Shown in pieces: positions 25,648 through 34,937 of a DNA stretch of 64,000 nucleotides; positions within the stretch are counted from its first letter, which is position 1, and each line of letters begins with the position of its first letter. The stretch lies in NCBI RefSeq assembly GCF_000296815.2, contig NZ_CAIT01000009.1, forward strand, positions 1,302,001 to 1,366,000. The letters run 5' to 3'. The notes below the pieces were generated by a model. That model ran no database searches. It saw only the letters and a program-made list of their open reading frames with translations, and was not told where the DNA came from. The position numbers and the translations under genes are program-made. The DNA comes from Fibrisoma limi BUZ 3 (GTDB taxonomy: Bacteria; Bacteroidota; Bacteroidia; Cytophagales; Spirosomataceae).

Positions 25648-26835
25648 ATGCAAGACGCCATAAAATCGCTCGCCCGTCAATACGCTGCCGACATTGTTGC
25701 TACCCGTCGGCATCTGCATGCGCACCCCGAATTGTCGTTTCACGAACACAATACAGCGGCCTACGTAGCGGACCAGCTCAAAGCCATCGGTCTGACGCCC
25801 CAGGAAGGCATTGCCGGTACGGGTCTGGTGGCCATTGTCGAAGGGAAAAACCCCAGCCGAAAGGTTGTTGGCCTGCGGGCCGACATGGACGCGCTCCCCA
25901 TCCATGAAGCCAACGACGTACCCTACAAGTCGACCGTTGAGGGAGTCATGCATGCCTGCGGACACGATGCGCATACGGCGTCGCTGCTGGGTGTAGCCCG
26001 CATCCTGAATGTCCTGCGCGACCAGTTCGAAGGCACCGTAAAGCTGGTATTTCAGCCCGCCGAGGAGAAAGCCCCGGGCGGGGCCTCCCTGATGATTAAA
26101 GACGGCGTTTTGGAAAATCCGGCTCCGGCCAGCATGATCGGTCAGCACGTAGCGCCAAACATCCCGGTGGGTAAAATAGGCTTCCGTGAAGGCATGTACA
26201 TGGCCAGCACCGACGAACTGTACCTGACCGTGAAAGGAAAAGGCGGCCACGGTGCTATGCCAGACTCGTTGATTGACCCGGTGCTGATTGCATCGCACAT
26301 CATCGTAGCCTTGCAGCAGATCATTAGCCGCAACCGCCCTCCCGCCAGCCCATCGGTCCTATCGTTCGGGCGGTTCATTGCCGATGGCGTCACAAATGTC
26401 ATTCCAAACGAAGTGACCATCCAGGGAACGTTCCGGTGCATGAACGAAGAATGGCGCGAGAAGGGCCTGCAACGGATGCAGAAACTGGCCGAAGGTATGG
26501 CCGAAGCGATGGGCGGAAGCTGCGAGTTCACCATCGTTCGCGGCTATCCGTTCCTCAAAAATCACCCTGAGTTGACTCGGCGCTTACGGGCACAGGCTAC
26601 TGAGTACATGGGTGCCGAAAACGTAGTTGATCTTGACCTCTGGATGGCGGGCGAAGATTTTGCGTTTTACTCGCAGGTGGTCGATTCGTGTTTCTACCGG
26701 CTGGGTACCCGTAACGAAGCGCGGGGGATCGTTTCGGGCGTGCACACGCCGACGTTCGATATCGACGAAGCGGCCCTGGAAACCGGTGCCGGCCTGATGA
26801 GCTGGCTGGCCGTACGGGAGCTGGAACTTCTTTAA
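25648..26835 (+). CDS. M20 family metal-dependent amidohydrolase
   Basis: A 395-residue peptidase-M20/M40 (IAP/ILL) amidohydrolase. Metal ligands are visible in HACGHDAH (C104, H106 of the motif starting at residue 102) and FQPAEEKAPGG; the C-terminal GEDFAFYSQVVDSCFYRLG and GVHTPTFDID blocks are typical. By family it hydrolyses N-acyl amino acids or hippurate-like amides in the cytoplasm; no signal peptide is seen. It lies 13 bp upstream of a histidine kinase gene and is likely co-transcribed with it, although no functional link is evident. Confidence 0.93.
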   Translation: MQDAIKSLARQYAADIVATRRHLHAHPELSFHEHNTAAYVADQLKAIGLTPQEGIAGTGLVAIVEGKNPSRKVVGLRADMDALPIHEANDVPYKSTVEGVMHACGHDAHTASLLGVARILNVLRDQFEGTVKLVFQPAEEKAPGGASLMIKDGVLENPAPASMIGQHVAPNIPVGKIGFREGMYMASTDELYLTVKGKGGHGAMPDSLIDPVLIASHIIVALQQIISRNRPPASPSVLSFGRFIADGVTNVIPNEVTIQGTFRCMNEEWREKGLQRMQKLAEGMAEAMGGSCEFTIVRGYPFLKNHPELTRRLRAQATEYMGAENVVDLDLWMAGEDFAFYSQVVDSCFYRLGTRNEARGIVSGVHTPTFDIDEAALETGAGLMSWLAVRELELL

Positions 26836-26848
26836 CCCAGTCTGTTGC

Positions 26849-29071
26849 GTGAAGAGAAGTGTCTTGTATCTGTTTTTATGGCTTGGTGTATCGACCAGTA
26901 CGTTGGCACAACGCGACTGGCCACCGGTCTATACCATAAAAACCGATACGGCCACGTTTTCGCTGGATACGGCCTATTTTCAGGTACTGGAAGATCTAGG
27001 AGGAACGTTGACCTTCGAACAGGCGCAACGTAGTACCGGGTTTCAGTACGCGAAGCTATACGACAAGTACCGGGTCGCACATGTCTACTGGCAGCGGATG
27101 AGGTTGAAGAACGATCGCCCCCACTCGGTTCGTCTGTATTTGTCGGGCGTCGCAGATTACTTCGATATTTACTGGCGCGACTCCCTCAACCGCTGGCAGC
27201 ATCAACGTACGGGGTACCTTGTGTCCGATAGCCAGCTACCGGTTTATGAAGGTTTGCAGGAACAGAGCCGTTTGCCGTTATCCCTTGCATCGGGACAGGA
27301 GACAATCATCTATAAACGTACTGAAACTGCTCTATGGAACGAACCCATAACATATCTATCAGCTTATTTTCAAACCGAAAAAGGCTACAAGGATAACATT
27401 GTCAGCTATTTCCGAGGACAAGATGGGTGGAAAGATTTCTGGTTTGCAGGCATAGCGATCGGGATACTGCTCTTAGCCGCAATCTATAACCTGACTATCT
27501 TCTACTCCACAAAGGAGAAGGTATACCTGTATTTTGCTATCTGTTTGCTCTTCTTTGTTCTGGACCGAAACTCGAGCTATATCCAGGCCACTTTTTTCGG
27601 CGAGTATCCATATGTGTTCAGGTTCGTATCCACCTTCTTTTTCATTACGTTCTTTGTATTTTTCGTTCAATCGATCCGGCAGTTTGTACAGCCTGACGCC
27701 CAGCTCGCTTCACTAAGCAAAGCCATAACCGTTACGTTGGCAATAACGGTGCTGATGAATATTTTCCAGATCATTTCTTACCGCTACGCCTTGGTTCCGC
27801 AGATAGAAATGTACCTGGTGCTGGAGGTGATTATTCGGGTGGTCTATTTTCTCTGTTTAATCTTGACGTATCGAATGATGAAGCGAGACGTAGCGGATGC
27901 GCGCTACGTATTCATCGCCATTTTACAACTGTTCTTTTGGTGGAGCTATACACTGGTGGGGACTTTCGCCCGTATCTACTATCAGATCAACATAAACCGG
28001 TATTTACCGCCGATCTTTGAATACGCCGAAACGATCTGCTTTGCCTGGATGATTATCTTCTTTTCAGGAGCGCTTATCAACCGCTACAATATGACGCGTC
28101 GGCAAGTAGTGCAGCAGGCCATCGAAAAAGAGCAGCTTGAAAAAGAGCGCGAGATCGAGCGGAGTCGAATGATTGCCAGCCAGAACGAACGCCTGGAGCA
28201 GCAGGTACGCGAACGCACGGCCGAGCTACAGCAGTCGCTCGAAACGCTGCGGGCTACTCAGGATCAACTCGTTCAGAAAGAGAAGCTGGCCTCGCTGGGT
28301 GAACTCACGGCCGGTATTGCCCATGAGATTCAGAATCCGCTCAACTTCGTCAACAACTTTGCCGAAGTCAGTGAGGAATTGCTGGACGAACTGGCCGAAG
28401 AACGCCACAAAGCCCAACGGGACGAAGCCTTGGAAGAGGAGATCTTGTCAGATCTGCACCAAAACTTGGGGAAGATCCGCCATCATGGTCGCCGGGCTGA
28501 CGCCATTGTGAAAGGAATGCTTGAGCATAGCCGCGCCAGCACCGGCGAAAAGCAAATCACCGATATGAATGCCCTCGCCGATGAATACCTGCGGCTAGCC
28601 TACCACGGCCTGCGGGCCAAAGACAAAACGTTCAACTGCCAACTCATTACCCATTTTGATCCCACCCTGTCCACGGTGACCGTAGTTACCCAGGATATTG
28701 GCCGGGTGTTGCTCAACCTGTACAACAATGCCTTTTATGCCGTACAGGAAAAGGCCTGTAGAGACGGTGAACAACAGCAGGCTCCGTATCAACCAACGGT
28801 GACAGTACAGACCCAGAACTACGGCGACAACGTGGTTATCTGCGTTCGGGATAATGGCACAGGTATCCCAGAAGCGGTAAAACGTAAGATTTTCCAGCCG
28901 TTCTTCACCACTAAACCTACTGGACAGGGTACGGGACTCGGGCTATCCCTTTCCTACGACATCATCACCAAAGGGCACCACGGCGAGCTGACCGTTGAGA
29001 GTCAGGAAGGCAAAGGAACGGAATTCACCATTCGCTTGCCTACGCAAACACCTCCTTCGGCACGTGCGTAA
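26849..29071 (+). CDS. 7TMR-DISM sensor histidine kinase
   Basis: A 740-residue membrane kinase with a GTG start. The signal peptide is about 1-20. The periplasmic 7TMR-DISMED2-type domain (about 40-170) binds an unknown, possibly sugar-like ligand. Seven membrane spans (about 200-405) follow, then a coiled coil (about 415-475). The HisKA-type H box has H492 in [16 protein letters not shown], and the ATPase domain shows [17 protein letters not shown] and [15 protein letters not shown]. No receiver or DNA-binding domain is attached, and no response regulator gene is adjacent, so the partner must be elsewhere. Its last 32 bp overlap the 3' end of the convergent GH130 gene. Confidence 0.92.
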   Translation: MKRSVLYLFLWLGVSTSTLAQRDWPPVYTIKTDTATFSLDTAYFQVLEDLGGTLTFEQAQRSTGFQYAKLYDKYRVAHVYWQRMRLKNDRPHSVRLYLSGVADYFDIYWRDSLNRWQHQRTGYLVSDSQLPVYEGLQEQSRLPLSLASGQETIIYKRTETALWNEPITYLSAYFQTEKGYKDNIVSYFRGQDGWKDFWFAGIAIGILLLAAIYNLTIFYSTKEKVYLYFAICLLFFVLDRNSSYIQATFFGEYPYVFRFVSTFFFITFFVFFVQSIRQFVQPDAQLASLSKAITVTLAITVLMNIFQIISYRYALVPQIEMYLVLEVIIRVVYFLCLILTYRMMKRDVADARYVFIAILQLFFWWSYTLVGTFARIYYQININRYLPPIFEYAETICFAWMIIFFSGALINRYNMTRRQVVQQAIEKEQLEKEREIERSRMIASQNERLEQQVRERTAELQQSLETLRATQDQLVQKEKLASLGELTAGIAHEIQNPLNFVNNFAEVSEELLDELAEERHKAQRDEALEEEILSDLHQNLGKIRHHGRRADAIVKGMLEHSRASTGEKQITDMNALADEYLRLAYHGLRAKDKTFNCQLITHFDPTLSTVTVVTQDIGRVLLNLYNNAFYAVQEKACRDGEQQQAPYQPTVTVQTQNYGDNVVICVRDNGTGIPEAVKRKIFQPFFTTKPTGQGTGLGLSLSYDIITKGHHGELTVESQEGKGTEFTIRLPTQTPPSARA

Positions 29072-30161
29072 TGCGGCAGGCCAGGTCTGCTTCGCCGGAA
29101 GCGACAACGTAGTAATCACCCGCGTCGACGAGGCCGGTCGTGAACACCACATCCGTGACGTACATCTGGTCTTTCAGGTGTTCCAGCAAATCAGGCCGGG
29201 CAGAGAGGATGGGCGATTGATCCTCCAACCGTATGATGCGGGCGGGATTGTTCGCGTCCAGCAGCGCCCAGAACGTACTGTAGATACCGACGACGCCGTG
29301 CCGCTCTACGCCGTGGTACAGCAGTAACCACCCTTTGTCTGTTAAAATGGGTTGCGTACCTCCGCCGATTTTCGAGGTGGACGACGAAGCCTTGCGCGCC
29401 CGGAGAAACGGTTCATCGACGGGTTTCCAGTGTAGCGCGTCAGGGGATTCCGACAGGTGAATGGCTGGTCCCGGTAGGTATGGACTGTCGGGGGCGTAGG
29501 CAAAATATAGGTCGCCAAGCGGCCGGGTCAGCGCATAAAATTTGTCGTTGATTTTACCTTCAAACAGCACCATATCCTTGTTCTGATGATCCAGAACAAT
29601 GCCCTGCAAATCATACTTCAGGCCGTCGGTTGAGGTGTATAATGTTGTGCAATGCCGCTCGGCACTGACCGAACAAGTGGTCATGTAGTACGTATCACCA
29701 ACTTTTGTGATGCGGGCATCTTCTACCCCGTACTCCTGATACGACCGCTGGGGCGCAATGATTTTGTCGTAGTGAATATCCCGAACTTCGGTACCGTCCT
29801 CATTCAGTTCAACCGGCAGCAGCCACGACAACGACGTGAGCGCCATCACCCTGAAGGGATAATCGAGAATCTGGAACTTCCGGGGGTCGGCAGCATTTAC
29901 TTCGTTCAGTTCATACGCATCCAGGACGTAGCCGCGCTCAGGGTCCCAGCGAATGTTATGAATCTGGGTACTGACAATCGGCTGGCGCAGGGCTTCGGCT
30001 ACCCGGATCATGATGAGCAGGTTCCCGTTCGGCAACCGCGCCAGACCCGGGTTGAAAGCCCCCAGCACATACGTATCGGCCTGGATTGATTGGCGTAATG
30101 GCGATCGTTGAAGATCAATATCATTGGGACCAAATATGATGAAGTCGGTTGGGAAACTCAT
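29040..30161 (-). CDS. Glycoside hydrolase family 130 protein (mannoside phosphorylase-like)
   Basis: A 373-residue five-bladed beta-propeller. GH130 hallmarks are YGVEDARITKVGDTYYMT, the catalytic-side KDMVLFEGKINDKFYALTRP, and KIGGGTQPILTDKGWLLLYHGV. By family, it phosphorolyses (or in some subfamilies hydrolyses) beta-mannosidic linkages to give mannose 1-phosphate. There is no signal peptide, so it is probably cytoplasmic. Genes downstream of its neighbour encode an SDR and a large helical-toroid protein, which suggests a small carbohydrate unit. The 3' end overlaps the histidine kinase gene by 32 bp tail to tail. Confidence 0.92.
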   Translation of the reverse strand: MSFPTDFIIFGPNDIDLQRSPLRQSIQADTYVLGAFNPGLARLPNGNLLIMIRVAEALRQPIVSTQIHNIRWDPERGYVLDAYELNEVNAADPRKFQILDYPFRVMALTSLSWLLPVELNEDGTEVRDIHYDKIIAPQRSYQEYGVEDARITKVGDTYYMTTCSVSAERHCTTLYTSTDGLKYDLQGIVLDHQNKDMVLFEGKINDKFYALTRPLGDLYFAYAPDSPYLPGPAIHLSESPDALHWKPVDEPFLRARKASSSTSKIGGGTQPILTDKGWLLLYHGVERHGVVGIYSTFWALLDANNPARIIRLEDQSPILSARPDLLEHLKDQMYVTDVVFTTGLVDAGDYYVVASGEADLACRITHVPKEVFA

Positions 30162-30188
30162 AGGGTAGAAGCAACAGAATAGGGGACT

Positions 30189-30253
30189 ATGGGTTGATGA
30201 GCAGCGGTGGTGTCAGGAGCTGCTCCTGACACCACCGCTGCTCATCAACCCAT
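30189..30253. repeat. 65-bp perfect inverted repeat between SDR and GH130 genes
   Basis: Arms 30189-30220 and 30222-30253 are exact reverse complements over 32 bp with a single T between them. There is no T-run on either side, so it is not a classical terminator. It lies between two co-directional minus-strand genes and can form a very long hairpin in RNA. Confidence 0.9.
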
Positions 30254-30275
30254 ACATGAAATTGAGAACGGTAGC

Positions 30276-31031
30276 TTAAATCGCCTGCTTATGCGGCCGA
30301 ATCTGTAGCCCAACAACGTCGCAGCGGTGCGGCTGAGTGAGGATATAATGGACAGCAACGGCAATGTCTTCAGCCAACAACATTTCTTCTTTGGCGATTT
30401 CTTCTTCCTGCTCGTCGGCGCTCGTACCGTGAATGTCCGCTTTTACCTTGCCGGGCTCGATCAGGCTGACCTTGATGCCCATTTCGTTTACTTCTTTGCG
30501 CAACGATTCGCTAAACCCCTGAATACCAGACTTTGTAGCTACATACACCGAACTCCCGGCTTCGCGACCAACGGCGCTCATTGAGCCAATGAATACGATG
30601 TGGCCTTTTTGCTGTTGCTGCATCCGCGTAACGGCCTCTTTTGTGCAGCCAATGTACCCCAGCATGTTTGTTTCGAGCACGTACCGCCAGTCCTCGGTTT
30701 CCATATCGCTGATGCCTTCAGCGGCCAGGGCTGCGTTGTTGATGAGAATATCCAGCCCGCCCAGTGTCTGGTCAGCCTGCTGAAAAACGCGATCGATGTC
30801 CTCCTGCTTCGACAGGTCGGCGATTATCCCTTCGGCTTTTCCACCCGCCTGCCGGATCTGCGTCAGCGCTTCGTCGAGCTGCTCCTGATGCCGCCCCAGC
30901 GTAAAGATTCTGGCACCGTACGAACCCAGCAGAATCGCCGTGGCGCGGCCTATACCTGTCGTACCGCCTGTAATCAGAATTCGTTTGCCCTCCAGGGACT
31001 CAGTCTTTGTGTGTACGTTCTTACTCTCCAT
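30276..31031 (-). CDS. Short-chain dehydrogenase/reductase
   Basis: A 251-residue classical SDR. The cofactor motif is TGGTTGIG (21-28), NNAALAAEG follows, and the catalytic residues S150, Y163 and K167 (YVATK) are in place. A basic residue after the glycine motif and R47 in LGRHQE suggest NADP(H) preference, which is inference. Substrate unknown. It is cytoplasmic and sits between the GH130 gene and the helical-toroid gene, 20 bp from the latter, likely in the same transcript. Confidence 0.92.
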   Translation of the reverse strand: MESKNVHTKTESLEGKRILITGGTTGIGRATAILLGSYGARIFTLGRHQEQLDEALTQIRQAGGKAEGIIADLSKQEDIDRVFQQADQTLGGLDILINNAALAAEGISDMETEDWRYVLETNMLGYIGCTKEAVTRMQQQQKGHIVFIGSMSAVGREAGSSVYVATKSGIQGFSESLRKEVNEMGIKVSLIEPGKVKADIHGTSADEQEEEIAKEEMLLAEDIAVAVHYILTQPHRCDVVGLQIRPHKQAI

Positions 31032-31051
31032 AACGTTGTGTTTTCGGTTAA

Positions 31052-33337
31052 TTAGGATTTTGTAGTTGAGCGTTTATTCCGACCCGACTGCCACTCGATG
31101 CGATAACGCATTCCGCCCGAAATCTCATAATCAATGTAGGTTTGAGTTTGATCTTTTGACGGAATTTCGTGCGGAGTTTCGGTGTCGGTAAACACCCGAA
31201 CATTGGGCAGGGAGCCGTAGTTTGGAAGAATTCGTAACCGGCAGGACAACTCAGGCACCCCGGCGAGATGAACAAAATACTCTCCCTGTCCGGGCTGGTT
31301 ATCCCGAAAGCCGGATTCGATGACGGGGTACTCGATAAAGACCGTCAGCGGCATTTTTTCGTGACGCTGGTACGCGTAGGCCGCAGCCACAAAAGCGCTG
31401 GCACTCCCATAGATCTCTTGCCCAACCTGCCCCGCCTGCTCCCAGCCGGTACGCAGATCTTCGAGGGGAATCGTTAGCTGACGACGGATGTGGCCTTCTT
31501 TGGGCTGATCGGCCACTGCATCGTCGGGAAGTTCGTACGGGTAGTAGTGGCGTCCCCGGTTAAGCAGGTACTTCATGTATTCAGCCAGCATCAGGCTAAG
31601 CGCAGGCGACGCGTCGGGACCAACAATGCGCAGGTAGTCGAGTGCGGTTGCGAACGATTCACCCTCTTCATAAGCCGCGATATAGCTGGCATCTTTCAGA
31701 CACGAAACCCCCATGAACGTATTGTAGTTTTTACCGAAGCCGAACGAACAGTCCCAGGCCCACATCTTGGCGATAGTGTTGGCAATACAAAGCCGGCTCA
31801 GGTCGAAGTACAGACGGTTTCCGGTCGTTTTCCACAACTTGGCCAGTGCCTGGGCGCTCATGATTGTGATATTCGTCTGATAAAGGAGATTGAAGCCGCT
31901 CCCGATCAGTTTTCCAGCCGATTGTTCCGCTTCGCGTAAATAGCGCGCATCGTTTGTTAGCTCGAAGGCCTGCATCATTACGTACGTGTACACACCCGGT
32001 ACATCCTGCTCGCCTTTTTCGCCCGGTTTCGTTTCGCTTTTCAACACTTCCAGCGTTTTTACGTGGTAAAACACCGGCCACTCGTATCGAAACCGATGAG
32101 CCGCTTCAATGGCAAAATCGAGCGACTTAAGAAAAATATCCCTGGCCGTTTCGTCGCCCTGGAGTGCCAGACGCCCCAGGTTCATCAGAATATGAAACAG
32201 GTACCAGGAGTCCATTTTGTCATGGTCTTCTTCCTCGCTCAGTTCCGATTTCTGAAATGGCTGACCAGGTAACCACCGCACTACGGTTTTCAGGTCGTCG
32301 CGGTAGAAAGACGGTACGCTCTGGAGCAGTTGTTCAGCCAGTTTTGACGGGCGTCCTTTCCAGGCCTGATAGGCTAGCATCGGCACCAGTACGCACAACT
32401 GCACCATGCTCTCGGGCGGTTTTTCTGAGGAGCCGACGTAGGCATTGAGGTAGAACCGGTTTTTGATTCGCTGGTGACAGGCCGACGAACGGCTCAGTGA
32501 CCGGATGGTTTTGGCAGCCGCCTGAGGCCAGTCGTAATACGTCGTTGCTGGTTTATCAAGCAGCCGGTACACGCGCGCAAATTCATCGATGAACCAGTCG
32601 GCCGTCTGGTAGTCGTCCTTCGGCACGTCGGTACGTAACGTCACAAAGGCGTCGGAGATCACTACGTCCTGGTGTTTGGCGAGGGGTTTGTCCGACGACG
32701 GAAGCGACAATCCCAACTCCGGCCATTTCGCGCCGACCACGCTGCTAGGTTCGGTCTGGGTCTGTTCAAAAAAGTCGTTCAGAGCCGATAAATTCTGGAA
32801 GTAAAAAACCGTTGGCCCTTTCGGTTTCAGACACGACACATATGCCAGCCCCGATGTCGGGCCATTCTGCGTAATATGAACAACGCCCTCGGTTTTCAGT
32901 GGATCGTAGGTTCTGTCAAGCAGGTAAATGTCCCGTGGGAACGACTGTACCGTAAACGCATTCGCTGGTCGCAACGACGTCGTATAACGTAGAAAGGGCG
33001 CGTTGGTATCCAGCAGTTCGAGCCTTACGTGGAATTGGCCAAGTGCCCCGCTGAGCCGGAAGTCGAGTACGTGCTCTCCGTCGTTTTCACTTGTACACTC
33101 ATATAGCCCCTGCGGGTCATAACAGGCTCGAATTGCCACCTTAGCTCCTTTGGGAGGAGTGTAGATAAGCCAGAACGAGGTAGTATCGAGGCAGGTTTCC
33201 AGGTGGCCAGTCGTAAACTGAAGATCAGCAGCCGTTCGATTCTGCTCCTGACCGAGAGATTTCTTTAACCCTAATGCCCATTGTGAAATCACCTCTGGCT
33301 GAGCAGGTTCGTGCGAAGAAAAAACACCTACGGACAT
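31052..33337 (-). CDS. Large helical protein with six-hairpin glycosidase character
   Basis: About 761 residues from the ATG at 33337. The N-terminal third is beta-rich (FWLIYTPPKGAKVAIRAC, HVLDFRLSGALGQFHVRLELLD). The rest is a long series of helical hairpins with aromatic-lined repeats (DSWYLFHILMNLGRLALQGDE, DVPGVYTYVMMQAFELTNDARYLREAEQ, IYGSASAFVAAAYAYQRH), then a beta-rich tail. This resembles (alpha/alpha)6-barrel glycosidases and lyases such as GH127-type proteins, but I cannot name a family. No clear signal peptide is seen. The frame is open to a GTG at 33568, but residues encoded there look non-coding (Cys/Arg-rich), so the shorter start is preferred; an ATG at 33529 is possible. Clustering with GH130 and SDR genes supports a carbohydrate role, not proven. 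Confidence 0.6.
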   Translation of the reverse strand: MSVGVFSSHEPAQPEVISQWALGLKKSLGQEQNRTAADLQFTTGHLETCLDTTSFWLIYTPPKGAKVAIRACYDPQGLYECTSENDGEHVLDFRLSGALGQFHVRLELLDTNAPFLRYTTSLRPANAFTVQSFPRDIYLLDRTYDPLKTEGVVHITQNGPTSGLAYVSCLKPKGPTVFYFQNLSALNDFFEQTQTEPSSVVGAKWPELGLSLPSSDKPLAKHQDVVISDAFVTLRTDVPKDDYQTADWFIDEFARVYRLLDKPATTYYDWPQAAAKTIRSLSRSSACHQRIKNRFYLNAYVGSSEKPPESMVQLCVLVPMLAYQAWKGRPSKLAEQLLQSVPSFYRDDLKTVVRWLPGQPFQKSELSEEEDHDKMDSWYLFHILMNLGRLALQGDETARDIFLKSLDFAIEAAHRFRYEWPVFYHVKTLEVLKSETKPGEKGEQDVPGVYTYVMMQAFELTNDARYLREAEQSAGKLIGSGFNLLYQTNITIMSAQALAKLWKTTGNRLYFDLSRLCIANTIAKMWAWDCSFGFGKNYNTFMGVSCLKDASYIAAYEEGESFATALDYLRIVGPDASPALSLMLAEYMKYLLNRGRHYYPYELPDDAVADQPKEGHIRRQLTIPLEDLRTGWEQAGQVGQEIYGSASAFVAAAYAYQRHEKMPLTVFIEYPVIESGFRDNQPGQGEYFVHLAGVPELSCRLRILPNYGSLPNVRVFTDTETPHEIPSKDQTQTYIDYEISGGMRYRIEWQSGRNKRSTTKS

Positions 33338-33605
33338 ATAATTACCAATTACAAAGTCATGATACGGATTAAGCAATTCGAAATGAACTGGTTCATAGTA
33401 TTCATGTAACCAACGTAGGAAACAAGTACAAGCTCGCAGTGGCTGCAGAAATAAGAATACGGTACCGAGGTTACGGCGTAGGCATTGGCCAGTACGGGCG
33501 TAGCAGCGAAAGCTTAACAATCGCTTCATACTGGCGAGAAACTTCTTCACAATCAGGTAATACCGCACGCCGAATTTTACACCTTCATCTCAATTTCTCC
33601 CCTGT

Positions 33606-34934
33606 ATGTCCAAATCCTTTACTTCGCTGACCGCACTCGTCAGTATAACAACGGCTGTTTCCCTGCTGGCTGTAGGCTGCAATGACCACCGGTTTCCTAC
33701 CCCGCCGGGCTATCCAGCCCTTACGGACGCTGTTAATCCAGGTACATTCCTACCCACAGTTCTGGCTACTGTCAATGGCGTGAACGTGTACAACGGCGGT
33801 TTTGGCTCAGCCATCGTGGCTGAGCCGAATGATCCGGCCGTGTTCTACATGCTCACCGACCGGGGACCGAACATTGACGGGCCTGCTGGTACGTCGAATA
33901 TCAAGATTTTCGCCCGGCCGGATTTCGCTCCGCAGATCGGGAAGTTCCGGGTCGGTACAGACGGCAAGATGGTACTGGAGCAGATTATTGAACTGAAAAA
34001 CAGCGTGGGCGGTAAACTGAATGGCCTGCCTAACCCAGCCAATCAGGGCAGTACGGGCGAAACAGCCCTTGACCTGTCGAATAACACCATCCCGCCGAGT
34101 GTGGATGGCATCGACTGCGAAGGCATGGCCCTGGCTCCGGATGGTACCTTCTGGCTCAGCGACGAATACGGTCCGCATCTGGTTCATCTGGATGCAACCG
34201 GCCGGACCATCGAGCGGATTAGCCCGTTCAATAATGGCACCGGTGGACGCCAGATTCCGTCCGTTTTCGCAACGCGCCGGGCTAACCGGGGCATGGAAGG
34301 CCTGACCATTACGCCCGACGGCAAGACACTCGTCGGCATCATGCAATTTCCGCTCTATAACCCGTCGGCGGCTGCTATTTCCGGCTCGCTGGTTACCCGC
34401 ATCCTGACGTTCGACATCGCAACGGGTGCTACGAAGCAGTACGTCTACCTCATCGAGCGGGCTAACCTACAGGCTAACAGCGAAATCACGGCGATCACAA
34501 ACACGACGTTCATAGTGCTGGAACGCGACGGTGAGTTTGGCAGCGACGCCAACAAGAGTACGCTGTTCAAGCGGGTGTATAAGATTGACCTGACCGGAGC
34601 CACCGACATCTCTGACCCAGCCAATGGCGCGAACGGCAAACTGTACGGCGGCAAAACAGTCGAAGAACTGAAGACGTTAGCCAACCTGCAAACCAACGGC
34701 ATCACGCCGGTCAGCAAGCAACTGGTGCTTGACCTGGCAACTGACGTAACCCCGGTTTATCCGCACGACAAGGCCGAAGGAATTGCGCTGATTGGTGCCC
34801 AGACGCTGGCCATTTCCAATGACGACGACTTTGGGATCCTCGGTACCGGCACATACATCCAAAAGCTGCTGGCTAACGGTACGGTCGATAGAAACCGGGT
34901 CTATTTCATTACGTTGAAGCAGCCGCTGAAATAA
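33606..34934 (+). CDS. Esterase-like activity of phytase family lipoprotein
   Basis: A 442-residue predicted lipoprotein: signal with lipobox ending at C25 (LLAVGC). The mature chain is a beta-propeller of the esterase-like phytase family: FYMLTDRGPNIDGP, DCEGMALAPDGTFWLSDEYGP, NRGMEGLTITPDGKTLVG and HDKAEGIALIGAQTLAISNDDDFG are diagnostic. The acidic DGIDCEG and NDDDFG loops are likely calcium or metal sites. By family it may hydrolyse phosphate or carboxyl esters at the cell surface or in the periplasm; the substrate is unknown. It is divergent from the helical-toroid gene and stands alone. Confidence 0.88.
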   Translation: MSKSFTSLTALVSITTAVSLLAVGCNDHRFPTPPGYPALTDAVNPGTFLPTVLATVNGVNVYNGGFGSAIVAEPNDPAVFYMLTDRGPNIDGPAGTSNIKIFARPDFAPQIGKFRVGTDGKMVLEQIIELKNSVGGKLNGLPNPANQGSTGETALDLSNNTIPPSVDGIDCEGMALAPDGTFWLSDEYGPHLVHLDATGRTIERISPFNNGTGGRQIPSVFATRRANRGMEGLTITPDGKTLVGIMQFPLYNPSAAAISGSLVTRILTFDIATGATKQYVYLIERANLQANSEITAITNTTFIVLERDGEFGSDANKSTLFKRVYKIDLTGATDISDPANGANGKLYGGKTVEELKTLANLQTNGITPVSKQLVLDLATDVTPVYPHDKAEGIALIGAQTLAISNDDDFGILGTGTYIQKLLANGTVDRNRVYFITLKQPLK

Positions 34935-34937
34935 CCG

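Noticed and set aside
33338-33568. N-terminal extension of the helical-toroid protein from GTG 33568
   Set aside because: The encoded residues are rich in Cys and Arg and do not look like the rest of the protein; kept only as an alternative.
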